From the NCBI RefSeq assembly GCF_022815725.1, contig NZ_JALGRF010000002.1, positions 682,001 through 746,000 of the forward strand: a stretch of DNA of 64,000 nt, read 5' to 3'. The position numbers were made by a program, and so were the translations under genes. The DNA is from Streptomyces sp. APSN-46.1. GTDB taxonomy: Bacteria; Actinomycetota; Actinomycetes; Streptomycetales; Streptomycetaceae. The notes under the pieces were generated by a model. It was not told where the DNA came from, searched no databases, and worked only from the letters and a program-made list of their open reading frames with translations. Shown here one piece after another: positions 51,155-61,100 of the stretch; position 1 is the stretch's first letter; the number at the start of each line of letters is the position of its first letter.

Positions 51155-52201
51155 ATGGCTGCTCACACCAGCCAGTCGGTGGCAACGGCCGCGGGCGACG
51201 ACGTCGAGCAGAGCGACGTCGCCGCCCGCGGCCGGAGCCGCAGGACTGACAGCGACGGCACTCGCCGCGGCGGGAGCGGTGGACTGAGGCGCGCCCTCGC
51301 CACCCACTGGTACGCCTGGGCCATGGTCGCTCCGGTGGTGCTCGTCCTCGGCGTGATCATCGGCTGGCCGCTCGTCCGCGGCGTCTACCTGTCGCTGACC
51401 GACGCCAACGAGCGCAACGTCGGCCGGACCATCGGCGCCAACCACATCGAGGCGACGTACGAGTTCGTCGGGCTCGACAACTACACCGCCGTCCTCGCCG
51501 ACCCGGTGTTCCTGCAACGGCTGGTGTGGACCGTCACCTGGACCGTGCTGTGCGTGTCGATCACCTTCACGCTCGGCCTGGTCCTGGCCAACATGCTCAA
51601 CCGGGAGTTCCGCGGCCGCGCCGCCTACCGGATGGCGCTCATCCTGCCCTGGGCCGTCCCCGGCTTCGTCTCCGTCTTCGCCTGGCGGTTCCTCTTCAAC
51701 CGCGACAACGGCATCCTCAACAAGCTCCTCGACGGCGGCGGCATCTCCGCCGTCCCGTGGCTCGACGACCCGACCTGGGCCAAGGTCGCCGTCATCAGCG
51801 TCAACGTCTGGCTCGGCGTCCCCTTCATGATGGTCGCCCTGCTCGGCGGACTGCAGTCGATCCCCGGCGAGCTCTACGAGGCCGCCGAGATGGACGGGGC
51901 CTCTGCCTGGCAGCGGTTCCGGCACATCACCCTGCCGGGACTCCGCTCGGTGAGCATGACGGTGATCCTGCTCTCCACCATCTGGACCTTCAACATGTTC
52001 CCGGTGATCTTCCTGCTCACCCGGGGCGGTCCGGGCGACGCCACCGAGATCCTGGTGACCCAGGCCTTCAAGGAGGCCTTCGTGTCGAGCCCGCGCGACT
52101 TCGCCGGCTCCGCGACCTGGGGTGTGCTGATCCTCGCCCTGCTCATGATCTTCGCGCTGGTCTACCGGCGCTCGCTGCGCAAGCAGGGAGAGGTGTGGTG
52201 A
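51155..52201 (+). CDS. malF: Maltodextrin ABC permease, MalF-type
   Basis: A 348-residue permease with a polar N-terminus and six membrane helices ('YAWAMVAPVVLVLGVIIGWP' first). The ATPase-contact EAA loop is 'EAAEMDGASAWQRFRHITLP'. It forms the membrane channel with MalG for sugars delivered by MalE. I used ATG 51155, 8 bp after the malE stop; TTG 51137 would overlap malE. Its stop TGA overlaps the GTG of malG (GTGA), so the two are coupled. Confidence 0.95.
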   Translation: MAAHTSQSVATAAGDDVEQSDVAARGRSRRTDSDGTRRGGSGGLRRALATHWYAWAMVAPVVLVLGVIIGWPLVRGVYLSLTDANERNVGRTIGANHIEATYEFVGLDNYTAVLADPVFLQRLVWTVTWTVLCVSITFTLGLVLANMLNREFRGRAAYRMALILPWAVPGFVSVFAWRFLFNRDNGILNKLLDGGGISAVPWLDDPTWAKVAVISVNVWLGVPFMMVALLGGLQSIPGELYEAAEMDGASAWQRFRHITLPGLRSVSMTVILLSTIWTFNMFPVIFLLTRGGPGDATEILVTQAFKEAFVSSPRDFAGSATWGVLILALLMIFALVYRRSLRKQGEVW

Positions 52202-53073
52202 CCGTGACCACTCGTACGCCCGCCGGCACGTCCACCCGCACGCCCGCGCGGGGGCGCCGCTCCCCGCTCGCCTCCGTCGGCCTGCACACCACCCTCGTCG
52301 CGGCCTCCGTGATCGCCGTCTTCCCGGTGCTGTGGGTCGTACTGACCTCGCTCAAGCCCGCGAAGCACGCCATCACCACGGACTTCGTGAAGGAACCGAC
52401 CCTCGACAACTACCGCTTCCTGGTCGAGGAGACCTCCTTCTTCACCTGGTTCGCCAACTCCGTACTGGTCGCCGGCATCACCACCGTCCTCGGTGTGTTC
52501 ATCGCCGCCACCACCGGATACGCCGTCAGCCGGTTCAAGTTCCCCGGCATGAAGCCGCTGATGTGGACCCTGCTCATCACGCAGATGTTCCCCATGGCCA
52601 TCCTCATCGTCCCGCTCTACAACCTCATGGGACAGATGGGGCTGCTCAACCAGCCGCTCGGCCTGATCGTCACCTACCTCACCATCGCCGTGCCGTTCTG
52701 CGCCTGGATGATGAAGGGCTTCTTCGACACCATCCCGGTGGAGATCGACGAATCCGGCCGGGTCGACGGGCTCAACCCCTTCGGCACCTTCTGGCGCCTC
52801 ATCCTGCCCCTGGCCAAGCCCGGCCTCGCGGTCACCGGCTTCTACTCCTTCATCACCGCCTGGGGCGAAGTCGCGTACGCCTCCGCCTTCATGGTCGGTG
52901 ACGAGAACCTGACCCTGGCCGGGGGCCTCCAGACCTTCGTGACCCAGTACACCGCCAACTGGGGTCCGATGACGGCCGCCTCGGTCCTCATCGCCATCCC
53001 CGCGGCCTTCTTCTTCCTCTTCGCCCAGCGTCACCTCGTCGCCGGGATGACGGCAGGCGCGACCAAGGGCTGA
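52198..53073 (+). CDS. malG: Maltodextrin ABC permease, MalG-type
   Basis: A 291-residue permease with six helices ('TTLVAASVIAVFPVLWVVLTS' first) and the EAA-like loop 'EIDESGRVDGLNPFGTFWRLILP'. The start is GTG 52198, overlapping the malF stop. It forms the channel with MalF. The aglA gene follows after 51 bp, so it is part of the same operon. Confidence 0.95.
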   Translation: MTVTTRTPAGTSTRTPARGRRSPLASVGLHTTLVAASVIAVFPVLWVVLTSLKPAKHAITTDFVKEPTLDNYRFLVEETSFFTWFANSVLVAGITTVLGVFIAATTGYAVSRFKFPGMKPLMWTLLITQMFPMAILIVPLYNLMGQMGLLNQPLGLIVTYLTIAVPFCAWMMKGFFDTIPVEIDESGRVDGLNPFGTFWRLILPLAKPGLAVTGFYSFITAWGEVAYASAFMVGDENLTLAGGLQTFVTQYTANWGPMTAASVLIAIPAAFFFLFAQRHLVAGMTAGATKG

Positions 53074-53124
53074 CCCCCCTCGCCTGCCCCCTCTCACCCC
53101 CGGCCCGACCCTTCCAAGGACGAC

Positions 53125-54726
53125 ATGACCCAGCACCTCGCCGACGTACTCCCCACCCCGACCGCGACGCAGCCCGGTTGGTGGAGAGAAGCGGTGATTT
53201 ACCAGGTCTATCCGCGCAGCTTCGCCGACAGCAACGGGGACGGCATGGGGGACCTCGAAGGCATCCGGCGCCGACTGCCCTACTTCAAGGAACTGGGCGT
53301 CGACGCCGTCTGGCTCAGCCCGTTCTACGCCTCCCCGCAGGCCGACGCGGGCTACGACGTCGCCGACTACCGGGCCATCGACCCGATGTTCGGCACCCTG
53401 CACGACGCCGACGCCGTGATCCGCGAAGCCCACGCCCTGGGCCTGCGGATCATCGTGGACCTCGTCCCCAATCACTGCTCCGACCAGCACGAATGGTTCA
53501 AGCAGGCCCTGCGGGAAGGCCCCGGCACCCCGCTGCGCGAGCGCTTCCACTTCCGCCCGGGACGCGGCGACGACGGCGAACTCCCGCCCAACGACTGGGA
53601 GTCCATATTCGGCGGCCCCGCCTGGACGCGCGTCGAGGACGGCGAGTGGTATCTGCACCTGTTCGCCCCCGAGCAGCCCGACTTCAACTGGGAACACCCC
53701 GCCGTCCAGGACGAGTTCCGCTCCATCCTGCGCTTCTGGCTCGACCTCGGCACCGACGGCTTCCGCATCGACGTGGCCCACGGCCTGGTCAAGGCCCCCG
53801 GCCTGCCCGACCTCGGCCGCGACGAACAGCTCAAGCTGCTCGGCAACCAGGTACTGCCCTTCTTCGACCAGGACGGCGTCCACGAGATCTACCGCTCCTG
53901 GCGCAAGGTGCTGGACGAGTACGCCGGCGACCGCATCGGCGTCGCCGAGGCCTGGACGCCGAGCGCCGACCGCACCGCGCTCTACCTGCGCCCCGACGAG
54001 CTGCACCAGGCGTTCAACTTCCACTACCTGGGCACCGGCTGGGACGCCGAGGCGCTGCGCGCGGCGATCGACGAATCCCTGGACGCGATGCGCCCCGTGG
54101 GCGCCCCGACGACGTGGGTGCTGTCCAACCACGACGTCGTACGGCACGTCACGCGCTACGGCGGCGGCGAGCAGGGCCTGGCCCGGGCGCGGGCGGCCGC
54201 GCTGCTGATGCTGGCGCTGCCCGGTTCGGCGTACGTCTACCAGGGCGAGGAACTCGGCCTGCCCGAGGTCACCGACCTCCCCGACGAGGTGCGCCAGGAC
54301 CCCTCCTTCTTCAAGGAGAACGGCCAGGACGGACTGCGCGACGGCTGCCGCGTGCCGCTGCCCTGGTCCGGTTCCGAGGCCCCGTACGGGTTCGGCGACG
54401 GCGGCAGCTGGCTGCCCCAGCCGGCCGAGTGGGCGGGGCTGAGCGTCGAGGCCCAGACGGGTGACCCGGCCTCCACGCTGGAGCTGTACCGGGCCGCGCT
54501 GCGGATCCGCCGGGAGCGGGCGGAGCTGGGCGCGGGGGACTCGGTGCAATGGCTGGAGGCGCCCGCCGGCGTGCTGGCCTTCCGTCGCGGAGAGTTCGTC
54601 TGCACGGTGAACACGACGGGATCGCCGGCCCCGATGGCCGCGCCGGGCACGGTCCTCCTGGCCAGCACGGAACTCGCCGACCCGTCGGTGCTCCCGGCCG
54701 ACAGCGCGGTGTGGTGGCAGGGGTGA
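53125..54726 (+). CDS. aglA: GH13 alpha-glucosidase
   Basis: A 533-residue cytosolic alpha-glucosidase without repeats. 'WWREAVIYQVYPRSFADSNGDG', nucleophile Asp in 'GTDGFRIDVAHGL', acid Glu in 'RIGVAEAWTP' and 'VLSNHDVVRHVTRYGGGEQ' show an intact GH13 site. It should cleave glucose from imported maltodextrins. The sequence from 'TTWVLSNHD' to 'VTDLPDE' is almost identical to AglA2 at the protein level, indicating recent duplication or gene conversion. The start ATG 53125 is preceded by AAGGA. Its stop overlaps the GTG of malR2 (GTGA), giving translational coupling. Confidence 0.95.
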   Translation: MTQHLADVLPTPTATQPGWWREAVIYQVYPRSFADSNGDGMGDLEGIRRRLPYFKELGVDAVWLSPFYASPQADAGYDVADYRAIDPMFGTLHDADAVIREAHALGLRIIVDLVPNHCSDQHEWFKQALREGPGTPLRERFHFRPGRGDDGELPPNDWESIFGGPAWTRVEDGEWYLHLFAPEQPDFNWEHPAVQDEFRSILRFWLDLGTDGFRIDVAHGLVKAPGLPDLGRDEQLKLLGNQVLPFFDQDGVHEIYRSWRKVLDEYAGDRIGVAEAWTPSADRTALYLRPDELHQAFNFHYLGTGWDAEALRAAIDESLDAMRPVGAPTTWVLSNHDVVRHVTRYGGGEQGLARARAAALLMLALPGSAYVYQGEELGLPEVTDLPDEVRQDPSFFKENGQDGLRDGCRVPLPWSGSEAPYGFGDGGSWLPQPAEWAGLSVEAQTGDPASTLELYRAALRIRRERAELGAGDSVQWLEAPAGVLAFRRGEFVCTVNTTGSPAPMAAPGTVLLASTELADPSVLPADSAVWWQG

Positions 54727-55736
54727 CGTCCCCGCTGCGGCTGACGGACATCGCCGCGCAGGCCGAGGTCAGCGAGGCGACCGTCAGCCGGGTGCTCAAC
54801 GGCAAATCGGGCGTGGCGGCCGGCACCCGGCGCAAGGTGCTGGCCGCGCTCGACCTGCTGGGCTACGAGCGGCCGGTGCGCCTGCGCCGCCGCAGCAACG
54901 GCCTGGTGGGTCTGCTGATCCCGGAGCTGACCAACCCCATATTCCCGGCGTTCGCGCAGGTCATCGAGCAGGCGCTGGCGGGCCACGGGTACACGCCGGT
55001 GCTGTGCACGCAGACGCCGGGCGGGGCCACCGAGGACGAGCTGGTGGAGCAGCTGGTGGAGCGGGGGGTCACGGGGATCATGTTCCTGTCCGGCCTCCAC
55101 GCGGACTCGGCGGCGGACCCGTCGCGCTATCAGCGGCTGGCGGGGCGGGGGATTCCCTTCGTGCTGATCAACGGCTTCAACGAGCGGGTCAACGCCCCGT
55201 TCATCTCCCCGGACGACCGGGCGGCGGCGGACATGGCCGTACGGCACCTCGCCGACCTGGGGCACCGGCGGATCGGCCTGGCCATCGGGCCGACGCGCTA
55301 CGTCCCGTCGGCCCGCAAGGAGCAGGGGTTCCTGGCGGCGGTACCGGGGGCGGAGGCCGAGGGCCTGATCCAGCGCACCCTGTTCACGGTCGAGGGCGGC
55401 CACGCGGCGGGCGTCGCCCTGCTGGAGCGGGGCTGCACGGGCATCGTGTGCGGCAGCGACCCGATGGCCCTCGGGGTCATCCGGGCGGCGCGGGAGCGGG
55501 GGCTGCGGGTGCCGGAGGACGTGTCGGTGGTCGGCTTCGACGACTCCCCGCTGATCGCCTTCACGGACCCGCCGCTGACGACGGTCCGCCAGCCGGTCCG
55601 TGCGATGGCGACGGCGGCGGTGGGCGCCCTCCTGGAGTCGGTGGGCGGCACCCCGGTCCAGCGCACGGAGTACGTCTTCCAGCCGGAACTGGTGGTCCGC
55701 GGCTCGACCTCGGCCCCACCGACCCGCTCCCTTTGA
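54723..55736 (+). CDS. LacI-family regulator, MalR-like (copy 2)
   Basis: A 337-residue LacI-type repressor starting at GTG 54723, which overlaps the aglA stop. HTH 'RLTDIAAQAEVSEATVSRVLNGKSGVAAGTRRKV' and sensor motifs 'FVLINGFNERVNAPFISPDD' and 'VVGFDDSPLIAFTDPPLTTVRQP' are nearly those of malR1. Because both copies end an aglA gene in the same relative order, malR1-aglA2 and aglA-malR2 are two arms of a mirror-image duplication around malEFG. Either could be the main maltodextrin regulator. The DNA-recognition helices are alike, so shared sites are likely. Confidence 0.9.
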   Translation: MTSPLRLTDIAAQAEVSEATVSRVLNGKSGVAAGTRRKVLAALDLLGYERPVRLRRRSNGLVGLLIPELTNPIFPAFAQVIEQALAGHGYTPVLCTQTPGGATEDELVEQLVERGVTGIMFLSGLHADSAADPSRYQRLAGRGIPFVLINGFNERVNAPFISPDDRAAADMAVRHLADLGHRRIGLAIGPTRYVPSARKEQGFLAAVPGAEAEGLIQRTLFTVEGGHAAGVALLERGCTGIVCGSDPMALGVIRAARERGLRVPEDVSVVGFDDSPLIAFTDPPLTTVRQPVRAMATAAVGALLESVGGTPVQRTEYVFQPELVVRGSTSAPPTRSL

Positions 55737-55762
55737 ACTCGGGGCTCCCCCGAGACCCCGCC

Positions 55763-55797
55763 CGGCGCCGGGGCCCTGTCACGGGGCTCCGGCGCCG
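55763..55797 (+). terminator. Terminator of the malEFG-aglA-malR2 operon
   Basis: The near-perfect stem CGGCGCCGGGGCCC with GGGGCTCCGGCGCCG and a 6-nt loop begins 26 bp after the malR2 stop. It is the only clear hairpin between malR2 and the amylase region. Confidence 0.65.
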
Positions 55798-55862
55798 CCC
55801 CGGCGCGGTCGGGTCGGGGCCAACGGGACGACGCTGGCCAAGCGGCGCAACGCCCGGCAGCG

Positions 55863-55930
55863 GCGGTTAAAAAATCATGATATGACCCCTTTTTTCCGGT
55901 CCCTGGAGCGCTATCCTAGATAAAGGCCTA
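55863..55930 (+). promoter_or_regulatory. AT-rich block, probable promoter of the riboswitch RNA
   Basis: CGGTTAAAAAATCATGATAT, then CCTTTTTTCC and CTATCCTAGATAAAGG give one of the lowest-GC stretches of the window. TATCCT (55912) or TAGATA (55917) could serve as the -10. A transcript starting near 55925 would enter the TPP aptamer about 60 nt later. The stretch also has an A6/T6 pair able to form a weak dyad. Confidence 0.4.
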
Positions 55931-55983
55931 TGGGATGAGCGAGGGAGTTCAACCGGAGTAGCCGACTTTGGCGGAGTGTGTTT

Positions 55984-56095
55984 GAGACCGCCGGGGCCGA
56001 CGTCGACGGTCGGGCTGAGAGGCCGGAAGGTCGGGAGACTGGATGGCGACCCCCACTACCTGATCCGGGTAATGCCGGCGCAGGGAGCCCGTCTC
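55984..56095 (+). ncRNA. TPP riboswitch (thi-box) aptamer
   Basis: The conserved thi-box core is complete. P1 is GAGAC (55984) with GTCTC (56091). P2 uses GGGG (55992) with CCCC near 56051. P3 is CCGAC/GTCGG around GTCGACG, followed by CTGAGA (56015-56020). A variable hairpin then leads to CCTGATCCGGGTAATGCC (56059-56076) and GGCGCAGGGA, the pyrophosphate-binding half. Downstream, a hairpin at 56100-56115 and GAGAC at 56123-56127, able to compete for the 3' strand of P1, could be the expression platform. No thiamine gene is nearby: the next gene is a secreted alpha-amylase, whose start is 194 nt after the aptamer. Confidence 0.9.
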
Positions 56096-56208
56096 ATAGG
56101 TCGCTTGCGTGCGACGACAGCGGAGACTCCGCTCCGGACTCACCGGGTCGGCCGGACACCTTCACCGGAGAAACGTCGCAGCACTCCTACGAAACAAATC
56201 TGCAATCT

Positions 56209-56251
56209 CTTGCGCAAGGTCTTGCAACATGCGGGGGGTGGCCCATACGGT
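56209..56251 (+). promoter_or_regulatory. Amylase promoter with overlapping CTTGC operator
   Basis: CTTGCGCAAG (56209-56218, a perfect dyad) and CTTGCAAC (56221-56228) lie in tandem. TTGCAA (56222) with TACGGT (56246, 18-bp spacing) makes a good promoter, placing transcription about 30 nt before the amylase start. The dyad covers the -35 box, as expected for MalR-type repression. Confidence 0.65.
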
Positions 56252-56288
56252 CGCCTGCAATCCCCACCTCTCCGCCAGGAGGCCCCGC

Positions 56289-57983
56289 ATGCCCCCCACC
56301 CGCAGACCCTTGCTGGCCGCCGCCGCCGCCGGCGTGGCGCTCGCCGTCGCGACCCTCGCGCCGCAGGCCCAGGCCGCGCCCCCCGGCGACAAGGACGTCA
56401 CCGCCGTGCTGTTCGAGTGGCGCTTCGACTCCGTCGCCGCCGCCTGCACCGACACCCTCGGGCCCGCCGGATACGGCTACGTTCAGGTTTCACCTCCCCA
56501 GGAGCACATCCAGGGCCCCCAGTGGTGGACCTCGTACCAGCCCGTCAGTTACAAGATCGCCGGGCGGCTCGGGGACCGGGCCGCCTTCAAGGCCATGGTC
56601 GACACGTGTCACGCCGCCGGGGTGAAGGTCGTCGCCGACTCCGTCATCAACCACATGGCCGCCGCGGACGGCACCGGGACGGGTGGGAGTTCGTACACGA
56701 AGTACGGGTATCCGGGGATCTATTCCGGTGCCGACATGGACGACTGCCGGGCGACCATCTCCAATTACCAGGACAAGTCCAACGTGCAGAACTGCGAGCT
56801 CGTGCAGCTCGCCGATCTGGACACCGGTGAGGACTACGTGCGGGGGCGGATCGCCGGGTATCTGAACGACCTGCTGTCGCTGGGCGTCGACGGCTTCCGG
56901 ATCGACGCCGCCAAGCACATGCCCGCCGCCGACCTCGCCAACATCAAGTCCCGGCTGAGCAATCCCGGCGTCTACTGGAAGCAGGAGGCCATTTACGGGG
57001 CGGGCGAGGCCGTCTCGCCCAGCGAGTACCTCGGCAACGGGGATGTCCAGGAGTTCCGGTACGCGCGCGATCTCAAGCGCGTCTTCCAGAACGAGAACCT
57101 CGCCTACCTGAAGAACTTCGGCGAGGCGTGGGGGCACATGGCGAGCGGGCAGTCGGCCGTCTTCGTCGACAACCACGACACCGAGCGCGGCGGCGACACC
57201 CTCTCCTACAAGGACGGCTCCGCCTACACCCTCGCCAGCGTGTTCATGCTGGCCTGGCCCTACGGCTCACCGGACGTGCACTCCGGCTACGAGTGGACCG
57301 ACAAGGACGCGGGCCCGCCGAACGGCGGCTCGGTGAGCGCCTGTTACGCCGACGGCTGGAAGTGCCAGCACGCCTGGCGGGAGATCTCCTCCATGGTCGG
57401 CTTCCGCAACGCGGCCCGTGGCGAGGGCGTCACCAACTGGTGGGACAACGGCGGCGACCAGATCGCCTTCGGGCGCGGCGCCAAGGCGTACCTGGCCGTC
57501 AACCACGAGGGCTCGGCCCTGACCCGGACCTTCCAGACCTCCCTGCCGGCCGGGGACTACTGCGACGTGCAGAGCGGCCGCACGGTCACCGTCGGCTCCT
57601 CCGGCCAGTTCACCGCCACGCTCGGCGCCGGGACCGCCGTCGCGCTGCACGTGGGCGCCCGCACCTGCACCGGCTCCGGCGTACCGGTCACCTCCGGTGC
57701 CTCCTTCGCCGTCAACGCCACCACCACCCTCGGCGAGAACATCTACGTCACCGGCGACCAGTCCGCCCTCGGCAACTGGAGCCCCGCCGGCGCCCTCAAG
57801 CTCGACCCGGCCTCCTATCCCGTCTGGAAGCTCGACGTCACGCTCCCGGCCGGTACGGCCTTCGCGTACAAGTACCTCCGCAAGGACGCGGCCGGGAACG
57901 TCACTTGGGAGAGCGGAGCCAACCGCACCGCAACCGTCCCCGCCGACGGCAAGGTCACGCTGGCCGACACCTGGCGCGGCTGA
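56289..57983 (+). CDS. Secreted alpha-amylase (GH13) with CBM20
   Basis: A 564-residue endo-amylase. The signal peptide ends in '[11 protein letters not shown]', so the mature protein begins '[17 protein letters not shown]'. The catalytic residues are the Asp in '[13 protein letters not shown]' (about 205), Glu in '[11 protein letters not shown]' (about 233) and Asp in '[11 protein letters not shown]' (about 296). The C-terminal 100 residues are a CBM20 starch-binding domain ('[21 protein letters not shown]', '[17 protein letters not shown]'). The ATG 56289 has an AGGAGG site. It starts starch breakdown outside the cell. Upstream lie a CTTGC operator/promoter and, farther away, a TPP riboswitch aptamer. 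Confidence 0.96.
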   Translation: MPPTRRPLLAAAAAGVALAVATLAPQAQAAPPGDKDVTAVLFEWRFDSVAAACTDTLGPAGYGYVQVSPPQEHIQGPQWWTSYQPVSYKIAGRLGDRAAFKAMVDTCHAAGVKVVADSVINHMAAADGTGTGGSSYTKYGYPGIYSGADMDDCRATISNYQDKSNVQNCELVQLADLDTGEDYVRGRIAGYLNDLLSLGVDGFRIDAAKHMPAADLANIKSRLSNPGVYWKQEAIYGAGEAVSPSEYLGNGDVQEFRYARDLKRVFQNENLAYLKNFGEAWGHMASGQSAVFVDNHDTERGGDTLSYKDGSAYTLASVFMLAWPYGSPDVHSGYEWTDKDAGPPNGGSVSACYADGWKCQHAWREISSMVGFRNAARGEGVTNWWDNGGDQIAFGRGAKAYLAVNHEGSALTRTFQTSLPAGDYCDVQSGRTVTVGSSGQFTATLGAGTAVALHVGARTCTGSGVPVTSGASFAVNATTTLGENIYVTGDQSALGNWSPAGALKLDPASYPVWKLDVTLPAGTAFAYKYLRKDAAGNVTWESGANRTATVPADGKVTLADTWRG

Positions 57984-58100
57984 CCCGCCGGCTGACCCGC
58001 GAGCTGACCGCCCACCGACCAGGGCCGCCCGGCACATCAAGAATCCCCGCCACCGCCGGGCGGCCCTCATCCACGCTGCACGTAACCAAGGAGAACCGCC

Positions 58101-61100
58101 TTGATACGCCCCGCCGCAGGAGTGCTCGCCGCCACCCTGGCCGTGACGCTCCTGCCCGCCCTCCCCGCCGCGGCCGCCGCCCGGCCTCCGGCCCCGCCCT
58201 CGGACGCGAAACTGGCCGCCGAGCCGGCGCGGCACGATCTGACCCGGGAGCAGTTCTACTTCGTCCTCCCGGACCGGTTCGCGAACGGCGACCCGCGCAA
58301 CGACCGGGGCGGCCTGACCGGCACCCGGCTGGAGACGGGCCTGGACCCGACGGACAAGGGCTTCTACCAGGGCGGCGACCTCAAGGGCCTGACCGACCGG
58401 CTCGACTACATCCAGGGCCTCGGCACCACGGCCATCTGGCTGGCGCCGATCTTCAAGAACCAGCCGGTGCAGGGCAAGGGCGACGACGTCTCGGCCGGCT
58501 ACCACGGTTACTGGATCACCGACTTCACCCAGGTCGATCCCCACTTCGGCACCAACGCCGACCTGGAGCGGCTGATCGACAAGGCGCACGGGAAGGGGAT
58601 GAAGGTCTTCTTCGACGTCATCACCAACCACACGGCCGATGTCATCGACCACCGGGAGGCCTCCTCCTCGTACCTCTCCAAGGGGGCCTTCCCGTACCTG
58701 ACCAAGGACGGCGTGCCCTTCGACGACGCCGACCATGCCGACGCGCGGCGGAAGTTCCCGAAGACCGACGCCGAATCGTTCCCGCTCACGCCCTTCGTCC
58801 CCGCCGGCAAGCAGAACGCCAAGGTCCCCTCCTGGCTGAACGACCCGACGATGTACCACAACCGGGGCGATTCCACCTTCGCCGGGGAATCCTCCGAGCA
58901 GGGCGACTTCTTCGGTCTCGACGACCTGTGGACCGAGCGCCCCGAGGTCGTGAGCGGGATGGAGAAGATCTACGAGAAGTGGGTCAAGGACTTCCGCATC
59001 GACGGCTTCCGCATCGACACGGTCAAGCACGTCAACACCGGGTTTTGGACCCAGTGGGCCACCGCCCTCGACAAGTACGCCGCCCAGCGCGGGCGCGAGG
59101 ACTTCTTCATGTTCGGCGAGGTCTACTCCGCCGACACCGCCGTCACCTCCCCGTACGTGACGCGGGGGCGACTCGACGCCACCCTCGACTTCCCGCTCCA
59201 GGACGCGATCCGCTCGTACGCCTCCCAGGGCGCGGCGGCCGGCCGCCTCGGCTCCGTCCTCGGTGACGACTACCGCTACACCACCGACAAGGCGAACGCG
59301 TACGAGCAGGTCACCTTCCTCGGCAACCACGACATGGGCCGCTTCGGGACCTTCCTGAAGCAGGACCGGCCGGGGGCGGGGGAGCGCGAACTGCTCGACC
59401 GGTACCGGCTGGCCAACGAGCTGATGTTCCTCTCCCGGGGCAACCCGGTGATCTACTCGGGCGACGAGCAGGGCTTCACCGGCGCCGGCGGCGACAAGGA
59501 CGCGCGCCAGCCGCTGTTCGCCTCCCGGGTCGCCGACTACCTGGACGACGACCAGCTCGGCACCGACCGCACCCACGCGAGCGACGCTTACGATCCGGAG
59601 CACCCGCTCTACAAGCAGATCAGTGCTCTCTCGAAGCTGACCAAGGCCCACCCGGCCCTGCGTGACGGCGTCCAGAGCGAGCGCCTGGCCGACGCCTCCG
59701 TCTACGCCTTCGCCCGTACCGACACCCGCGGTGACATTGGCGGGCGCACCGAATACCTGGTCGCCGCCAACAACGGCAGCGAGTCCAAGGCCGTGGAGAT
59801 CGACGCCCCGGCCGGCGCCCAGTACCGCACCCTGTACGGCGGCACCGCACTGATCCGCGCCTCGGCGGCCGGCAAGCTCACCGTCGTCGTCCCCGCCCTC
59901 GGCTCGGTGGTCCTCCAGGGCGTCACCCCGCTCGCCGCGCCCACCGCCAACCCCGCTCTGACCCTCAAGGCCCCGGCCCCCGGAGCCACCGGCACCGTCG
60001 AGCTCACCGCCGAGGTCACGGGAGGCGGCCTGAACCGCGTCGTCTTCGCCGCCCAGACCGGCGACGAGAAGTGGCAGGTGCTCGGTTCGGCCGACCACGC
60101 CCCGTACAAGGTCACCCAGCACATCACCGCCCCGGCCGGCACGCCCCTGCGCTACAAGGCCGTCGTCATCGACGCCGCCGGCCGCACCGCGAGCGCCCTC
60201 GCCGCGTCCGCCGCCGGACAGGCCCCGGCGCCCGAGACTCCCACCGCCACCCAGCGCGACTACGCCGTCGTCCACTACAACCGCCCCGACGGCGACTACA
60301 CGAACTGGCGGCTGTACGCCTGGGGCGACATCGCCGAGGGCGAGGCGACCCCCTGGCCGGCCGGACACGACTTCACCGGCCGCGACGCCTATGGCGCGTT
60401 CGCCTACGTCAAGCTCAAGCCCGGCGCCTCCTCGGTCGGCTACCTCGTCATCGACAAGGACGGCACCAAGGACGTCGCCGCCGACCGCGCCATCGACGTG
60501 ACCAGGACCGGCGAGATCTGGCTGGAGCAGGGCAAGGAACCCGCCCGCACCGACCGCCCCGCCTACCCGCCGCAGGACCAGGCCAAGGCCGTCCTGCACT
60601 ACCAGCGCGCCGACGGCGCCTACGACGGCTGGGGCCTGCACGTCTGGACCGGCGCCGCGACCCCCACCGACTGGTCCAAGCCGCTGGCTCCCGCCCGCAC
60701 CGACGCCTACGGCGCGGTCTACGAGGTCCCGCTCGCCGCCGGCGCGACCAGCCTCAGCTACATCCTCCACAAGGGCGACGAGAAGGACCTCCCCTCCGAC
60801 CAGTCCCTCGACCTCAAGGCCACCGGCCACGAGGTCTGGATGCTGGGCGGCCGGGCCTCCTACCTCCTCCCGCAGCCCGCCGGCTCCTCCGCCGCCCTGG
60901 ACCTCACCAAGGCCCAGGCTGTCTGGATCGACCGCGACACCCTCGCCTGGAACGCCCCGGCGGCAGCGGCCTCGGTCCAGCTCCTCGCCTCCCGCGAGGG
61001 CACCGTCAAGGCCGAGAACGGCACCCTGACCGGCGCGGACACGGCGCGGTGGCTGCGCCTGGCCAAGTCCGAGCTCACCGAGGCCCAGAAGAGCAAGTTC

